DNA from: Aquabacter sp. L1I39
GTDB taxonomy: Bacteria > Pseudomonadota > Alphaproteobacteria > Rhizobiales > Xanthobacteraceae
Assembly: GCF_017742835.1 (NCBI RefSeq)
Contig: NZ_CP072392.1
Span: 3,495,695-3,559,694, forward strand
Direction: 5' to 3'
Length of the DNA: 64,000 nt
The translations under genes were made by a program, and so were the position numbers. Below the pieces are notes generated by a model. The model did not search any database and was not told the DNA's origin. It saw nothing but the letters and a program-made list of their open reading frames with translations. Positions 62,200-64,000 of this stretch are shown piece after piece; position 1 is the first letter of the stretch; the number at the start of each line of letters is the position of its first letter.

Positions 62200-62838
62200 A
62201 TGAAGTCGGTTCTCGTTTCCGGCGCCCTCCTGGGCGCGATGGTGGCGGCGCCCGCCATGGCCGCGGATCTCGCGAAGCCGCAGTCCTATCCGGTGAAGGC
62301 GCAGGTCGCGGCGCCGGCCCCGGTCTTCTCCTGGACGGGCTTCTATATCGGCGCCAATGCCGGTTATGCCTGGGGGTCCGGCAAGGGGGCGGCCGACTAT
62401 TACGGCGTGTCTCCCGACGGCTGGTTCGGCGGCGGCCAGGTCGGCTACAACTACCAGTTCCAGAACAACATGCTGGTGGGTGTCGAGGCCGACCTCCAGG
62501 GCAGCGACATTTCCGGAAGCGCGAACAACGTCAACAGCAAGCTGGACTATTTCGGCACCGTGCGGGCCCGTCTTGGCTACGCCTATGACCGCTTCCTGCC
62601 TTATGTCACGGGCGGTCTCGCCTATGGCAAGAACACCATCAATGATTTCGGCTACAGCGATTCCAACACCCATGTGGGATGGACGGTCGGTGGCGGTCTT
62701 GAATACGCCATCACCAACAACTGGACCGCACGCGCCGAATATCTCTACGTGGATCTCGGCAAGAAGACCTACGACAATATCGGCGATGCCGGCATCGCCG
62801 CCAGCACCGCCCGCGTGGGCGTGAACTACAAGTTCTGA
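62200..62838 (+). CDS. Outer-membrane beta-barrel protein, Omp25/31-like (paralogue C)
   Basis: The product has 212 residues. The ATG at 62200 is preceded by GAGGTGGACGA and starts the signal peptide MKSVLVSGALLGAMVAAPAM, cleaved before ADLAKP. The mature protein has the SWTGFYIGANAGYAWGSGKG block, then DYFGTVRARLGYAYDRFLPY, WTARAEYLYVDLGKK, and the end GVNYKF. It is closest to paralogue B. Its 5' region is long and a terminator follows, so it is monocistronic. Confidence 0.92.
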   Translation: MKSVLVSGALLGAMVAAPAMAADLAKPQSYPVKAQVAAPAPVFSWTGFYIGANAGYAWGSGKGAADYYGVSPDGWFGGGQVGYNYQFQNNMLVGVEADLQGSDISGSANNVNSKLDYFGTVRARLGYAYDRFLPYVTGGLAYGKNTINDFGYSDSNTHVGWTVGGGLEYAITNNWTARAEYLYVDLGKKTYDNIGDAGIAASTARVGVNYKF

Positions 62839-62880
62839 CACAGCGGCGGCGGGCCGCAAGGCCCGGCGAGAGAGACGCGG

Positions 62881-62920
62881 AACGCGCGGGCGTCCCATCG
62901 GGGCCCGCGCGTTTCCGTTT
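62881..62920 (+). terminator. Terminator after paralogue C
   Basis: A perfect 11-bp stem AACGCGCGGGC / GCCCGCGCGTT with an 11-base loop is followed by TCCGTTT. Confidence 0.75.
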
Positions 62921-63063
62921 GACGCGCCGCGGCAGGGGCGGCTCGGCCGTAATATGGCGACGCAATTGTTGAAGGCGGGGAGGTATCAGGGTCTTCGGAT
63001 TGCCTCGCATCCGCCCCATGTCCCGTGATAGACGCGTTCCCGCACATCAGGAGTGAGGCTCAA

Positions 63064-64000
63064 ATGGCGCACGATTCGGCTTCGCTGGATCGCCCCCCGG
63101 TGCGGATCGGGGTCACGGGCATCGGCATCATGGGATCCAACCACGCCCGCGTTCTCTCCCAGCTGGCTGGGGTGGAGCTTGTGGCGGTGGCTGACCCCGA
63201 CCAGGCCCAGGCGGAACGGGTGGCTGGTTTTCTCGGCTGCAAGGCGGTCGGTGACCATCGGGCGCTGCTGGACCTCGGTCTTGACGCCGTGATCGTGGCG
63301 GCGCCCACCCATCTGCACCACCCGGTGGCGCTCGACGTCATCAATGCCGGCGTGTCCGTGCTGGTGGAAAAGCCGGTGGCCTCCACCGTGGCGGAGGGCC
63401 GCGAGATCGTGTCCGCCGCGCGCGCCAAGGGCGTGACCCTCATGGTCGGCCATGTGGAGCGCTTCAATCCGGCGGTGCAGACGGTCAAGAACGCCATCCG
63501 CGACGAGGAGCTTCTCTCCATCGCCATCACGCGCGTCGGCCCCTTCCCGCCCCGCATGTCCAATGTGGGTGTGGTGATCGATCTCGCCGTGCACGACATC
63601 GACCTCATCCGCTGGTTCACCGGCTCCGACATCGTGGAGGTGCAGCCCCAGACCTCCAGCGCCATGGCCGAGCGCGAGGACATCGCGCTGCTTCAGTTCC
63701 GCACCGCCTCCGGGGTGCTCGCCCACATCAACACCAACTGGCTCACCCCCTTCAAGGCGCGCACGGTGCATGTGGCGACTCGCAAGAAATATGTGATGGG
63801 CGACCTCCTCACCCGGCAGGTGACCGAGTGCTTCGACTATCGCCCCGACGGCTCCTATTCCATGCGCCACCTGCCGGTGGCCTATTCCGAGCCGCTGCGC
63901 TCGGAGCTGGAGAATTTCGTCGAGGCCGTGCGCACCAAGAAGCCGCCCATGGTGTCCGGCGACGAGGGCGTCGCCAGCCTCGAAATCGCCATCCAGTGCC
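63064..64000 (+). CDS. Gfo/Idh/MocA-family oxidoreductase (partial, runs off the window)
   Basis: At least 312 residues are read before the window ends, with no stop. The Rossmann fold begins RIGVTGIGIMGSNHARVLSQ. The catalytic Lys motif is VLVEKPVASTVAEGRE, and the second-domain motif is VIDLAVHDIDLIRWFTG. This family reduces or oxidises sugars or inositols with NAD(P). The resemblance to WlbA-type UDP-sugar 3-dehydrogenases hints at polysaccharide or lipopolysaccharide sugar synthesis. A conserved family His precedes the Rossmann extension in GHVERFNPAV. The substrate is open. Confidence 0.88.
   Translation, partial: MAHDSASLDRPPVRIGVTGIGIMGSNHARVLSQLAGVELVAVADPDQAQAERVAGFLGCKAVGDHRALLDLGLDAVIVAAPTHLHHPVALDVINAGVSVLVEKPVASTVAEGREIVSAARAKGVTLMVGHVERFNPAVQTVKNAIRDEELLSIAITRVGPFPPRMSNVGVVIDLAVHDIDLIRWFTGSDIVEVQPQTSSAMAEREDIALLQFRTASGVLAHINTNWLTPFKARTVHVATRKKYVMGDLLTRQVTECFDYRPDGSYSMRHLPVAYSEPLRSELENFVEAVRTKKPPMVSGDEGVASLEIAIQC

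Noticed and set aside
1..64000. CRISPR array or repeat-spacer structure
   Set aside because: No regularly spaced direct repeats were seen. Short tandem repeats at 9731 and 27401 have no spacers.

Overview
The window looks like a chromosomal segment of a high-GC alphaproteobacterium of the order Hyphomicrobiales, probably Xanthobacteraceae (Xanthobacter/Azorhizobium/Ancylobacter-like). That placement is inferred from gene content: a pyruvate dehydrogenase E1-beta carrying its own lipoyl domain, an FtsB-like gene upstream of pdhA, several Omp25/31-type porins, and an N-methylglutamate gene set. Most genes share one GC-rich codon style. Three stretches are visibly AT-richer and look acquired: about 230-2440, 24890-25730 and 54720-56280.

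Region 1 (1-5244) is a decayed mobile zone. Two inverted copies of one IS3-type end flank an AT-rich gene for a secreted protein of unknown function. An IS110-type transposase with an in-frame stop and an IS3-type transposase with two frameshifts and a lost catalytic Asp follow. A C-terminal fragment of a tyrosine recombinase lies 42 bp from a tRNA-Val gene. Region 2 (5619-13091) is a polysaccharide-type cluster: two glycosyltransferases, a methyltransferase-like protein, a large TPR protein with a proline-rich repetitive N-terminus, and a protein with an N-terminal GSCR motif. Region 3 (13368-18158) is a four-gene efflux operon with the order of E. coli ytcA-mdtN-mdtO-mdtP.

Region 4 (18247-27332) carries ftsB-like, pdhA, a small membrane protein, pdhB, pdhC, a DUF465 gene, lpdA, lipA and a RatA/Coq10-type gene: the pyruvate dehydrogenase complex with its lipoate synthase. 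An orphan AT-rich gene sits between lpdA and lipA. A stand-alone allophanate hydrolase follows on the minus strand, with a palindrome in its promoter.

Region 5 (29948-44979) holds two minus-strand blocks, a four-subunit sarcosine oxidase/N-methylglutamate dehydrogenase (soxBDAG order) with purU, and glxBCD-type glutamate synthase-like genes with a type III glutamine synthetase and an ammonium transporter. Together they fit the N-methylglutamate pathway for methylamine use. A LysR regulator and an XRE-cupin regulator sit beside the two blocks, and the ammonium transporter has a good sigma-54 promoter match.

Region 6 (45087-50605) has an ECF42-type sigma factor with its DGPF partner, a MarR/response regulator/histidine kinase run and a branched-chain aminotransferase. 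Region 7 (50843-54755) has three tandem DctA/GltP-type symporters. An AT-rich KAP-family P-loop NTPase gene is wedged before moaE, moaD, pgsA and uvrC (56300-59807). Region 8 (60053-62838) has three paralogous outer-membrane beta-barrel genes, and the window ends inside a Gfo/Idh/MocA oxidoreductase gene.
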